Source: Candidatus Methylomirabilota bacterium (GTDB lineage Bacteria > Methylomirabilota > Methylomirabilia > Methylomirabilales > Methylomirabilaceae). Taken from it: a DNA stretch of 64,000 nt. The stretch spans positions 1 through 64,000 of the forward strand of contig JAGWQH010000102.1 in the NCBI GenBank assembly GCA_028870115.1. Reading direction: 5' to 3'. The position numbers and the translations under genes were made by a program. Of this stretch, positions 8,629-16,991 are shown one piece after another (within the stretch, counting starts at the first letter, position 1; every line of letters begins with the position of its first letter). The notes below the pieces were generated by a model. It saw only the letters and a program-made list of their open reading frames with translations, had not been told where the DNA came from and did not search any database.

Positions 8629-10263
8629 ATGAAGGCCGCCGAGCTTCTGGTTCGATGCCTTGAGCAGGAGGGGGTACGCTATGTCTTCGGCGTCCCTGGT
8701 GAGGAGACGCTGGACCTCATGGACGCCCTCCTCGACTCCCGTATCACCTTCATCCCGACCCGCCACGAGCAAGGGGCGGCCTTCATGGCCGACTGCTACG
8801 GCCGTCTGACTGGAACGGCCGGGGTTTGTCTGGCCACCCTGGGGCCTGGCGCCACCAACCTGGTCACTGGGATCGCCGACGCCAACCTCGATCACGCCCC
8901 GCTTGTTGCTATTACGGGTCAGGCTGGCCGGGACAGGATCCACAAGGAGTCGCATCAGTACATCGATATCGTGGAGAACTTCCGGTCGATCACTAAGTGG
9001 AATACGCGGGTAGAGGTTGGAGCGGTCATCCCCGAGGTGGTGCGGAAGGCATTCAAGGTTGCGCAGGCCGAGAAACCAGGGGCCTGCCATCTGGAGCTGC
9101 CTGAAGACGTCGCGGGGGAGCAGGTGGCGGGGATCCCGCTCACAGTGGAGCGGGCGCGGCGACCCTCGCCCGACCGCCCTTCTCTCCACGCGGCAGCCAG
9201 GTTGATCGAGGAAGCCTCCTTTCCCCTTATCCTGGCCGGCAATGGGGTCATTCGCGGGAAGGCGTCGCATGATCTCCGGAAGCTCGCCGAGCGAGTCGGC
9301 ATCCCCGTGGTCAACACCTTCATGGCCAAGGGGTGTGTCCCGGCCGATTTCGACCTCTCCCTCATGACGATCGGCGTACACGCTCGCGACTACGTGGCCT
9401 GCGGGATAGAGCGGGCTGACCTCATCATCGCCGTAGGGTACGATCCGGTGGAGTATGCTCCGAAGTTCTGGAATCCGGACGGGACCTGCCGGGTGATCCA
9501 TATCGACTTCACGCCGGCGGAGGTAGATAGTCACTATCAACCAGTGGTGGAGATCGTTGCTGATGTCCGGGAGGCCCTCGAGCTGCTCGCGGAGGAGGTC
9601 CATGGCTCCAAAGATCCCGCCCCCGCCAAGGTCCTTCGGCACTGGATTCAGACCGAGATCGAGGCGGAGGCCGACGACGACGGTTTCCCCCTCAAACCCC
9701 AGCGGATCCTGCGCGATATCCGCGCGGTGCTCGGGCGGGATGACATCCTCGTCTCCGACGTCGGGGCCCACAAGCTCTGGGTGGCCCGCCTCTTCCCGGC
9801 GTTCGCCCCGAACACGGTTCTCATTTCCAATGGCTACGCCGCGATGGGCTTTGCGCTGCCGGCCGCCATTGCAGCCAAGCTGGTTTTTCCCGAGCGGCAG
9901 ATCCTCGCGGTTAGCGGTGACGGCGGCTTCCTGATGAACTGCCAGGAGCTGGAGACGGCTGTCAGATTGGGCCTCAGTCTGGTCATTGTCATCCTCCGGG
10001 ATGACAGCTTCGGCGTCGTCCGCTGGCATCAACTGACTCGATTTGGCCGGGAATCGGGCGTCTCCTTCGGGAACCCGGACTTTGTGAAGTTCGCCGAGTC
10101 GTTCGGGGCGAGGGGCTATCGAGTAGAGGAGGCCGCAGCCCTTCGCCCCATCCTCGAGGAGGCCGGTCAATGGCAAGGCCTGTCCATTGTAGATGTCCCG
10201 GTCGACTACGCCGAGAACTTCAAACTAGCAGAGAAGATGGGGCGGATCGTCTGCCCCTTGTGA
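8629..10263 (+). CDS. Acetolactate synthase-like ThDP enzyme
   Basis: Thiamine-diphosphate enzyme of the acetolactate synthase large-subunit family, 544 residues. The ThDP-activating Glu is at about residue 47 (TRHEQGAAFMAD); the cofactor motif is SGDGGFLMNCQELETA. Central FAD/nucleotide-binding-type domain features follow the usual order (PYR, central, PP). No regulatory small subunit (ilvN/ilvH) follows, and it pairs with an aldehyde dehydrogenase instead. It may therefore be a catabolic AlsS-like enzyme, or another decarboxylase/ligase of this superfamily, rather than the branched-chain amino acid enzyme. Start ATG at 8629 lies after GAGGAGGAC. The specific reaction is an inference. Confidence 0.85.
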   Translation: MKAAELLVRCLEQEGVRYVFGVPGEETLDLMDALLDSRITFIPTRHEQGAAFMADCYGRLTGTAGVCLATLGPGATNLVTGIADANLDHAPLVAITGQAGRDRIHKESHQYIDIVENFRSITKWNTRVEVGAVIPEVVRKAFKVAQAEKPGACHLELPEDVAGEQVAGIPLTVERARRPSPDRPSLHAAARLIEEASFPLILAGNGVIRGKASHDLRKLAERVGIPVVNTFMAKGCVPADFDLSLMTIGVHARDYVACGIERADLIIAVGYDPVEYAPKFWNPDGTCRVIHIDFTPAEVDSHYQPVVEIVADVREALELLAEEVHGSKDPAPAKVLRHWIQTEIEAEADDDGFPLKPQRILRDIRAVLGRDDILVSDVGAHKLWVARLFPAFAPNTVLISNGYAAMGFALPAAIAAKLVFPERQILAVSGDGGFLMNCQELETAVRLGLSLVIVILRDDSFGVVRWHQLTRFGRESGVSFGNPDFVKFAESFGARGYRVEEAAALRPILEEAGQWQGLSIVDVPVDYAENFKLAEKMGRIVCPL

Positions 10264-10295
10264 CGGCACGCGGGTGATTCAGGACGGGGGATGCG

Positions 10296-10667
10296 ATGCT
10301 GAAGGGTGTGGATCATGTGGATCTGGTAGTCTCTGACATGGATGAGGCGATCGCGTTCTACACAGAGAAGCTAGGCCTGACGCTTCGATATGACGGCCGC
10401 CCGGACGGCGGCGGCAAACACACCTTTCTCGGTGATGCGGAGGGGTCGTTTGTGGCTCTTGAGGAGCAGCCAGGACTCAAGATCGAGGGGCCGCAGCGCC
10501 TAGGACATCTGGCCTTCGCGGTCGATGACGTGAAGGCCGCACGCAAAGAACTTGAGAAGCGTGGCGTAAAGATCACAGACGAGCGGACCGATGAGGATGG
10601 CCGGGCCAAGTCCTACTATTTCACCGGTCCGGACGGCATTCGCCTCGAGATCTACGGACCTGTGTAA
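10296..10667 (+). CDS. VOC-superfamily (glyoxalase-like) protein
   Basis: Single-domain vicinal oxygen chelate protein of 123 residues. The paired beta-alpha-beta-beta-beta modules are visible: VDHVDLVVSDMDEAIAFYTEKLG, then RLGHLAFAVDDVKAARKELE, ending in GPDGIRLEIYGPV. The likely metal ligands are His in the first motif, His in the second and Glu in the last. Members include glyoxalase I, methylmalonyl-CoA epimerase and dioxygenases, so substrate cannot be assigned. It follows the ThDP enzyme by 32 nt and may belong to the same transcript. Confidence 0.85.
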   Translation: MLKGVDHVDLVVSDMDEAIAFYTEKLGLTLRYDGRPDGGGKHTFLGDAEGSFVALEEQPGLKIEGPQRLGHLAFAVDDVKAARKELEKRGVKITDERTDEDGRAKSYYFTGPDGIRLEIYGPV

Positions 10668-10769
10668 GATCTCATCACGCTGAATGTCGACTTCCGTGAC
10701 AAGCCTCGGGTGCGATCCAGGCGTTTGATACGGTGGAGCGAGGTATGACGGAAAGGAGGCGGAAGCACC

Positions 10770-12359
10770 TTGTGCCCGATCAGTAATCGCGATGTCGAAG
10801 AGGCTCGCAACTACCATGCGGCAACCAAACACTCCTACTGGAGTATCCGCTTAGGGGGCCATTTCCTCGACTGGGCCAACAAGCCGCGTCAATACAAGGT
10901 ATACCCGGGGCTGCCGGTCGTCCCGATTCCGCGTGATGTGACGCCGCCAGCCGTGGATGCGCTCGAGGCTGTCGGAGCCTTCCCGTCAATCGGGACGAGC
11001 ATCCTTGATCTGGCCGGACTGGCGCAGGTCCTGTTCTTTTGCACAGGTCTGACCAAGAAGAAGATCTACCCCGGGGGTGAGGTGCAGCACTTTCGTGCAG
11101 CCTCCTGCACCGGCGCGCTCTACGAGATCGAGATCTACGCCGTCTGCGGCGATCTTCCAGGACTGCCCGCCGGAGTCTACCACTTCTGCCCGACCGACTT
11201 CGCCCTCCGCCGGTTGCGAGAGGGGGATTTTCGGGGAGTGCTGGCTCATGCGACGGCCGGCGACGCGTCGATCGCAGGCGCTCCTGTCACCGTGGTACTG
11301 ACAGCCATCTTCTGGCGGAACGCCTGGAAATACCAGGCCAGAGCCTACCGCCACTTTTACTGGGACGCTGGAACGATTCTGGCTAATCTGCTGGCCACGG
11401 CTGCTTCCGCGCAGCTTTCGTCTCAGGTCGTGACAGGGTTTATCGATGCCCTCGTGGATCACCTCCTTGGTCTGGACAGTGAACGCGAGGCAAGTCTCTG
11501 TCTGGTCCCGATCGGTGCAGAGTCGCCTGCTCCGGAGCCGCCGGAGATCCCGCCGATTGCGCCAGAAACCGTCCCGCTCTCGAAAAGAGAGGTGGATTAT
11601 CCGCTGATCACGCAGATACGCGCAGCCTCCATGCTGGCAAGTGAGGAGGAGATTCGAGCCTGGCGATCAGCCTTTGTACCGCGACCCTCGCTGCCTCCCG
11701 GCGAGAAATATTTTCCTCTTACCCCCATTGATCGCGAGCACCCTCCCATCCGGACCCTCGGCGAGGCCATTCTCCGTAGGGGCTCAACACGCCAGTTCGC
11801 TCAACTGCCGATCTCATTCCGGCAGCTTTCTACCATCCTTGAGCGATCCAGCCGCGGGATCCCGACGGACTTTCTCGGAGGGCCGGGAACGACCTTACTG
11901 GATACCTATCTCATCGTCAACTCAGTTGAGGATCTTCCCACAGGGGCCTTCTATTTCTCGCCATCTGGGCAGGCGCTTGAGCTCTTGAAAGAGGGTACAT
12001 TTCGACGCGAGGCAGGCTACCTCTGCCTTGAGCAGGGGCTGGGCATCGAGGCGAGCACTATCATTTTCTTCCTCACAGACCTGGACCGGATCCTCGAGTG
12101 CTACGGAAATCGGGGCTATGGCGCTGCCCAGCTCGAGGCGGGGATCGTGGGCGGGAAGATGTACCTCTGTGCGTACGCCCTGGGTTTAGGCGCGACGGGT
12201 ACCACCTTTTATGACGATGATGTTACCGGCTTCTTCTCCCCCCACGCTCAGGGGAAGATTACGCTCTTTGCTGTCGCGCTGGGACGATCGGCGCGTGTCC
12301 CAGGGCGCGTGAAGCTTCTCAGATCATCAATTCCTCCGAAACGAACAGCGGGGACGTGA
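10770..12359 (+). CDS. SagB/ThcOx-family dehydrogenase with two nitroreductase domains
   Basis: Protein of 529 residues with two consecutive nitroreductase-fold (SagB-type oxidoreductase) units. The first spans about 1-250 and starts with YHAATKHSYWSIR and HFLDWANKPRQYK, the usual N-terminal signature of SagB/ThcOx proteins; the second, about 300-510, contains RRGSTRQFAQLPISFRQLS and LGATGTTFYDDDVTGFF. FMN enzymes of this family oxidise azolines to azoles in peptide natural products, but many stand-alone members have unknown roles. No cyclodehydratase (YcaO) gene is present nearby. TTG at 10770 is preceded by AAAGGAGG at ideal spacing, which decides the start. The function is unknown beyond probable flavin-dependent redox chemistry. 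Confidence 0.82.
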   Translation: MCPISNRDVEEARNYHAATKHSYWSIRLGGHFLDWANKPRQYKVYPGLPVVPIPRDVTPPAVDALEAVGAFPSIGTSILDLAGLAQVLFFCTGLTKKKIYPGGEVQHFRAASCTGALYEIEIYAVCGDLPGLPAGVYHFCPTDFALRRLREGDFRGVLAHATAGDASIAGAPVTVVLTAIFWRNAWKYQARAYRHFYWDAGTILANLLATAASAQLSSQVVTGFIDALVDHLLGLDSEREASLCLVPIGAESPAPEPPEIPPIAPETVPLSKREVDYPLITQIRAASMLASEEEIRAWRSAFVPRPSLPPGEKYFPLTPIDREHPPIRTLGEAILRRGSTRQFAQLPISFRQLSTILERSSRGIPTDFLGGPGTTLLDTYLIVNSVEDLPTGAFYFSPSGQALELLKEGTFRREAGYLCLEQGLGIEASTIIFFLTDLDRILECYGNRGYGAAQLEAGIVGGKMYLCAYALGLGATGTTFYDDDVTGFFSPHAQGKITLFAVALGRSARVPGRVKLLRSSIPPKRTAGT

Positions 12360-12362
12360 GCC

Positions 12363-12481
12363 GTGTCTTAGAGGCGATTGAGTAGTTTGTGGAGAGGATC
12401 GTCGCGGATGTGGATGGAACGCTGACGATAAAGGTGAAATTCGGCGGCCTGCGTGGCACGCCAAGAGCCGTTGCGCAATTG
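12363..12481 (+). pseudogene. Decayed 3' end of a recombinase-like gene (left copy)
   Basis: Read in one frame this stretch gives RVLEAIE-stop-FVERIVADVDGTLTI and onward to AVAQLWCRGR. It matches, with substitutions, the stretch before the intact tRNA-Leu (about 14505-14616: EAIERFMKRIVVDVDGMLALK ... MAQLWCRGR, with short gaps). An in-frame TAG interrupts it. The arrangement, a C-terminal coding end running into the 3' end of a tRNA on the opposite strand, is typical of integrase or large-recombinase genes that use the tRNA as an attachment site. The family assignment is an inference from this layout and not from a recognised catalytic domain. Confidence 0.5.
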
Positions 12482-12538
12482 TGGTGCCGGGGGAGGGAGT
12501 CGAACCCTCATGGACCGAAGCCCGCGGGATTTTGAGTC
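12482..12538 (-). repeat. 57-bp duplicated 3' end of tRNA-Leu (att-like direct repeat)
   Basis: These 57 bases are identical to 14617-14673, the 3' part of the intact tRNA-Leu including the encoded CCA. Identity stops abruptly in the anticodon stem, after GATTTTGAGTC. The fragment lacks the acceptor 5' strand and D-arm, so it is not a tRNA gene. It is in direct orientation to the full tRNA about 2.1 kb to the right, as expected for an attL/attR pair left by a tRNA-targeting element. Confidence 0.85.
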
Positions 12539-12974
12539 GTGAATGGAGCCCCGAATCCAGCAGCAGTATAGGATACTTACAAGAGGTTAGCAATCGTGTG
12601 GATTGGCTCAAGTAGGCTAAGATGGGGCTGATTGAGACTGAGGCGGGCACAATCCGGCGCGATACTGCCTTCTATTCTACCGCCTGAATCTACTCCAGTT
12701 ATCGCCCATCTTGCCGTAGAAAACGGCAACGGGGATAAGAATGCCGATCAATACGGGTCAGTAGAGTGCCAGGAGGGCGGCACCGAACGGTGCACGGCGT
12801 CCAGTGCGTGTGCCGGACTCAACAGGAAGTCAGTACCGGGAGTCGTGCGGGCAGCGGCGGCGGTTCGAAAACCTGGTGGCTAAGCATATGAAGGCGCTGG
12901 AGCAAGAAGAACGTGAGACGGGATCAGAAGGGAGCAGCAGCGCTTCTAAGCGGCCCGTATCCAATTAGATCCAG
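12539..12974. other. Non-coding or decayed segment of the tRNA-Leu island
   Basis: This 436-nt stretch has only short open frames with no recognisable motifs and no good ribosome sites. A 26-codon frame beginning near 12888 (MKALEQEERETGSEGSS...) ends at 12968 and may be the tail of a lost gene. I see no RNA gene or repeat structure here beyond the flanking tRNA fragment. Confidence 0.5.
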
Positions 12975-13085
12975 CTACTGGGCCTCCCCGCTCCAGGTGC
13001 CGCCAGACAAGATGGGGAGGAGGACCGGGTAAGGATAGCCCTCATCACGCATCGGGGTGTTCGCGGCGTTCTTCGGCGTGGTCAT
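12975..13085 (-). CDS. Small 36-residue ORF with a strong Shine-Dalgarno; unknown
   Basis: The predicted peptide runs from MTTPKNAANTPMRDEGYPYP to PVLLPILSGGTWSGEAQ and has no recognised family. What supports it is a near-perfect ribosome site, GAGAGGAGGTGG, ending about 5 nt before the ATG, far better than that of most genes in the window. It lies 77 nt downstream of, and on the same strand as, the DUF4143 ATPase gene. The composition (charged N-terminal half, Gly/Ser/Thr/Trp-rich C-terminal half with a Gly-Gly) would suit a leader-core RiPP precursor or a small regulatory protein, but there is no cysteine and no adjacent maturase. Function is not assigned. Confidence 0.45.
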   Translation of the reverse strand: MTTPKNAANTPMRDEGYPYPVLLPILSGGTWSGEAQ

Positions 13086-13162
13086 CACTCCACCTCCTCT
13101 CTTGGCTGCCGCATGGTCGACGTGATTGAGTGGTTCATGTCGCTTGCCTGAGCGGTGAGAAC

Positions 13163-14392
13163 CTACAGATCGGTGAACGGACACGCTGTCACGTCTGATC
13201 CGAGTGGGAGTCGGATATCGCCCGGGTGGACCACGTATCCTGGCAGGGCCGCGTCGCCGAAATCCACCCGGAACGTCCTGATGGACGAGGCCATGGCCGG
13301 TCGCGGGGTCGCGGACAGCTTGACCTCGATCGGGACGAGCTTCCCGGAGACCTCGACCACGATATCTACCTCCGTGCCGGTGGAGGTCCTCCAGAAGTAG
13401 ACCTGCGGCTCGAGGCCTCGATGGGTAAGTGTCTTGACGATCTCGGACAGGACCGCCGTTTCCATGATCGGACCGCCCATGGGACCGGAGGCGGCATGGC
13501 CGGGATCTTTCAGGCCGGTCAAATAGCACAGCGTGCCGACATCGGTGAAATAGACTTTCGGTGTCTTGACGAGCCTCTTGCCGACGTTGGCGAAATAGGG
13601 CCGGAGTACGACCACCTGGTAGGTGGCTTCCAGCACCGACAGCCAGGCCTTGACCGTGTTCACGGCGACACCGAGGTCCCTGGCCAGATCGGTCAGGCTG
13701 AGGAGTTGGGTGGTGCGCGCCGCCAGGACCCGGAGGAAGCTCTGGAACTGAGTCAGATCGCCTACCTGGCGGAGGGTGCGCACGTCTCGCTCCAGGTAGG
13801 TCTGGACGTATCCGGCATGCCAGAGGGTGACGTCGCGTCCGGGGTTCGCGACCAGCTCCGGGTAGCCGCCCCGCAGGAAGTCCTGCCAGATGCCCCGATC
13901 CGTTCTCCTCGCAGGGCTCCTGTGTCCGGACTCCCATGGCAGGGCGGCGTTCGGGCGTTCTTCCGCCTCGCGGCGGGACAGTGGTAGCAGGCGGAGTACT
14001 GCCGTGCGCCCGGCCAGGGATTCGGTGATCTTCTCGGCGAGCAGGAGATTCTGGGAGCCCGTGAGGAGGTATTGGCCGGTCCGCTCGCGGTGGGCATCGA
14101 TCTGTTCCTTCACGTAGGGCAGCAGGTTGGGAGCGTGCTGCACCTCGTCGAAGATCACCGGAGGTGGGTACGCGTCCAGGAAGCCCCGAGGGTCTTCCCT
14201 TGCGATCGCCCGGATGTCGGGAGGCTCGAGGGAGACATAGCGGCAGTCATTGCCAAAGAGGTGTGTGAGCAGTGTCGTCTTGCCGGACTGCCTGGGACCA
14301 GTCAGGACGACGGCAGGAAATTCGGCTGCGGCCTTCCTGAGAACCGGTTCCAGCGACCTCGCGATGTATTCCCGACCCATGACGCGCCTCAT
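13163..14392 (-). CDS. AAA ATPase with DUF4143 and C-terminal nuclease-like fold
   Basis: Protein of 409 residues reading leftward. The N-terminal P-loop domain has Walker A GPRQSGKTTLL near residue 35 and Walker B PVIFDEVQHAPNLL near residue 80. A winged-helix/DUF4143 region follows (SLTDLARDLGVAVNTVKAWL, TPKVYFTDVGTLCYL). The C-terminus has a PD-(D/E)XK-like core, TEVDIVVE ... LVPIEVKLS. These abundant mobile ATPases have no settled function; an antitoxin-like or defence-related role has been suggested for relatives (inference). It is the only intact large gene between the duplicated tRNA-Leu ends, so it was probably carried in by, or survived from, an integrated element. The start ATG at 14392-14390 lies 8 nt from an inverted repeat. 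Confidence 0.9.
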   Translation of the reverse strand: MRRVMGREYIARSLEPVLRKAAAEFPAVVLTGPRQSGKTTLLTHLFGNDCRYVSLEPPDIRAIAREDPRGFLDAYPPPVIFDEVQHAPNLLPYVKEQIDAHRERTGQYLLTGSQNLLLAEKITESLAGRTAVLRLLPLSRREAEERPNAALPWESGHRSPARRTDRGIWQDFLRGGYPELVANPGRDVTLWHAGYVQTYLERDVRTLRQVGDLTQFQSFLRVLAARTTQLLSLTDLARDLGVAVNTVKAWLSVLEATYQVVVLRPYFANVGKRLVKTPKVYFTDVGTLCYLTGLKDPGHAASGPMGGPIMETAVLSEIVKTLTHRGLEPQVYFWRTSTGTEVDIVVEVSGKLVPIEVKLSATPRPAMASSIRTFRVDFGDAALPGYVVHPGDIRLPLGSDVTACPFTDL

Positions 14393-14400
14393 AATTTGTT

Positions 14401-14423
14401 ATTATGCATTCCTACTGCATAAT
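14401..14423 (-). promoter_or_regulatory. Inverted repeat and candidate promoter of the DUF4143 gene
   Basis: ATTATGCA (14401-14408) and TGCATAAT (14416-14423) form a perfect 8-bp inverted repeat with a 7-nt centre, 8 nt upstream of the leftward start codon. Read leftward the same DNA offers TTGCAA, an 18-nt spacer and TAATAA as -35/-10. The repeat lies inside the promoter, so a repressor could bind there, possibly by autoregulation. The transcript would be nearly leaderless. Confidence 0.45.
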
Positions 14424-14431
14424 TGCAAATA

Positions 14432-14616
14432 GAAAATCCGCTCTTGAGGACCACGTCGATGGGATCACGGAACGCCTTCGCAGAGGGAACGTGAGCGGCG
14501 GCCGTGAGGCGATTGAGCGGTTTATGAAGAGGATCGTCGTGGACGTGGATGGGATGCTGGCACTAAAGGCGAGATTGGAACGTCTGCTTGGCGTGCCGAA
14601 TGTCATGGCTCAGTTG
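14432..14616 (+). pseudogene. Decayed 3' end of a recombinase-like gene (right copy)
   Basis: The frame ALEDHVDGITERLRRGNVSG, then EAIERFMKRIVVDVDGMLAL and onward to PNVMAQLWC, runs directly into the 3' end of tRNA-Leu on the opposite strand. There is no upstream catalytic domain: only about 60 codons survive and the region 5' of it is the AT-rich promoter of the DUF4143 gene. The left copy at 12363-12481 is its diverged relative. Reading it as a full gene is not supported. The best explanation is the residual C-terminus of a site-specific recombinase that once integrated at this tRNA. Confidence 0.5.
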
Positions 14617-14703
14617 TGGTGCCGGGGGAGGGAGTCGAACCCTCATGGACCGAAGCCCGCGGGATTTTGAGTCCCGTGCGTCTACCAGTTTCACCACCCC
14701 GGC
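14617..14703 (-). tRNA. tRNA-Leu (anticodon CAA)
   Basis: Read on the minus strand, the gene starts GCCGGGG and ends CCCCGGC followed by an encoded CCA (14619-14617). The D-arm contains TGGTGAAACTGGTAGACGC, the anticodon stem-loop is CGGGA-CTCAAAA-TCCCG giving anticodon CAA, and a long variable arm (GCGGGCTTCGGTCC) marks a class II tRNA, as expected for leucine. The T-arm has GGTTCGACTCC. It is 87 nt including CCA and complete. It decodes UUG codons. Its 3' end is the integration target discussed for 12482-12538. Confidence 0.95.
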
Positions 14704-14933
14704 GCGATGTACTTCTACCATATCTCGGCAAGGGTGTCGAGAGGCTTGTCTGGAAGTGTTGGGAAACAGAACGTAAGCATCCCAACATGTCCCAGAAACT
14801 TCTTGTATCCCGCCTTGTTCTGTGCTAGAAACTCTCTGGGAACTATGTAAATAAGGCAACTCGGCTCTAGGCGGATCGCGTGGATTCTCCTAAGGGTTCT
14901 CAGAAGAGTGGCATTACATTCCTCCTGCAATAA

Positions 14934-16025
<1,092 letters not shown>

Positions 16026-16115
16026 ATGCGGTCTGCCGGGAGGCTTGCCGATCGTGTTGCCTTTGTGGCGCACACCTCGATTCTCCCCGTAGCTCCGTAG
16101 GCGTTAAAGACAGGC

Positions 16116-16991
16116 ATGACTCGACTGCTGCTCCGATACCGGCGGACGCTAGTCCTTTCGACAGCCCTGCTCCTGGCTTTTGTGCTGATGACGCTGCAAG
16201 CCCGCAGCGGTGGCTCCCTCGCTCTGTTTACGAAGCAGATCCTCCTCACCTCCGTGTCCCCGTTCCTGCGGCTTGTCACGAAGAGCTTCGACATCACCGC
16301 GACGGTTTGGAATGAGTACATCGATCTCCGCCGGGTCCGCCGCGACAATCAGCTCTTGAAGGAGGAGGTTCGGCAACTCCGAGCAGAGGTGGGCGAGCTG
16401 CACGAGACAGCCCTGGAACATGCTCGCTTGAGCCGGCTCCTCCAGATAGAGAATCGAATGGACAACCGGGTGGGTACGGAGGCGATCGTCGCCAAGGTGA
16501 TCGGTAAGGACACCACGAACTGGTTCAGATCGATCCTGATTGATGCGGGGGCGGACCGAGGGATCCGGCGCCATATGACGGTCGTGACCGCTGAAGGGCT
16601 GGTGGGAAGGGTGGTGGACGTGACGGCGCAGGCGTCTCGGGTACAGCTCATTACCGATCCGGAAAGCGCGGTAGGCGTGCTCATCCAGCGAAGCCGCGCC
16701 ATCGGGATCGCCGCGGGGAGCCAAGACGGCGCCATCCAGATCAAGTATCTTCCCTTGATGACCGACGTAGCTGTCGGCGACCGGATCATCACCTCAGGAA
16801 TGGGCGGTATCTTTCCGAAAGGCATCCCGGTAGGCAAGGTTGCACGATCGAGCCGGCCGACGAACGGAACCCTGTTTCAATTGATTGAAGCGCAGCCTCA
16901 TGCTGATTTTTCGCGCCTGGAGGAGGTCATGGTCCTGAAACGGCCGCCTTCGAGTGACCTGTCTTGGCCGGGTGAGGAGCCCCCGCCATGA
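16116..16991 (+). CDS. mreC: Rod shape-determining protein MreC
   Basis: Inner-membrane protein of 291 residues with a large periplasmic part. A single membrane anchor lies at residues 10-28 (RTLVLSTALLLAFVLMTLQA), followed by a coiled coil at about 70-108 (RRVRRDNQLLKEEVRQLRAE, ending LSRLLQIENR) and the beta-rich MreC domain with RSILIDAGADRGIRRHM and DRIITSGMGGIFPKGIPVG. MreC bridges MreB and PBP2 and stimulates RodA-PBP2. It is separated from mreB by 90 nt and overlaps mreD by 4 nt. Confidence 0.95.
   Translation: MTRLLLRYRRTLVLSTALLLAFVLMTLQARSGGSLALFTKQILLTSVSPFLRLVTKSFDITATVWNEYIDLRRVRRDNQLLKEEVRQLRAEVGELHETALEHARLSRLLQIENRMDNRVGTEAIVAKVIGKDTTNWFRSILIDAGADRGIRRHMTVVTAEGLVGRVVDVTAQASRVQLITDPESAVGVLIQRSRAIGIAAGSQDGAIQIKYLPLMTDVAVGDRIITSGMGGIFPKGIPVGKVARSSRPTNGTLFQLIEAQPHADFSRLEEVMVLKRPPSSDLSWPGEEPPP

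Noticed and set aside
8464-10176. Long open frame (about 570 codons) on the minus strand
   Set aside because: It lies exactly antisense to the acetolactate-synthase-like gene, whose motifs are complete. Long antisense frames are expected at this G+C content; no family features were seen.
12482-12538. Second tRNA-Leu gene
   Set aside because: Only the 3' 57 bases are present; the acceptor 5' strand, D-arm and half the anticodon stem are missing.
12632-12883. 83-codon plus-strand frame in the tRNA island
   Set aside because: No ribosome site, no motif and low-complexity composition; not reported as a gene.
10770-13085. A RiPP cluster formed by the SagB-like gene and the 36-codon ORF
   Set aside because: They are 600 bp apart on opposite strands, separated by an integration scar; no YcaO or maturase is present and the peptide has no Cys.
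14404-14670. Plus-strand 88-codon frame as an intact gene
   Set aside because: It reads through the tRNA-Leu 3' end on the opposite strand and has only the tail of a recombinase-like protein, so it is treated as a pseudogene remnant.
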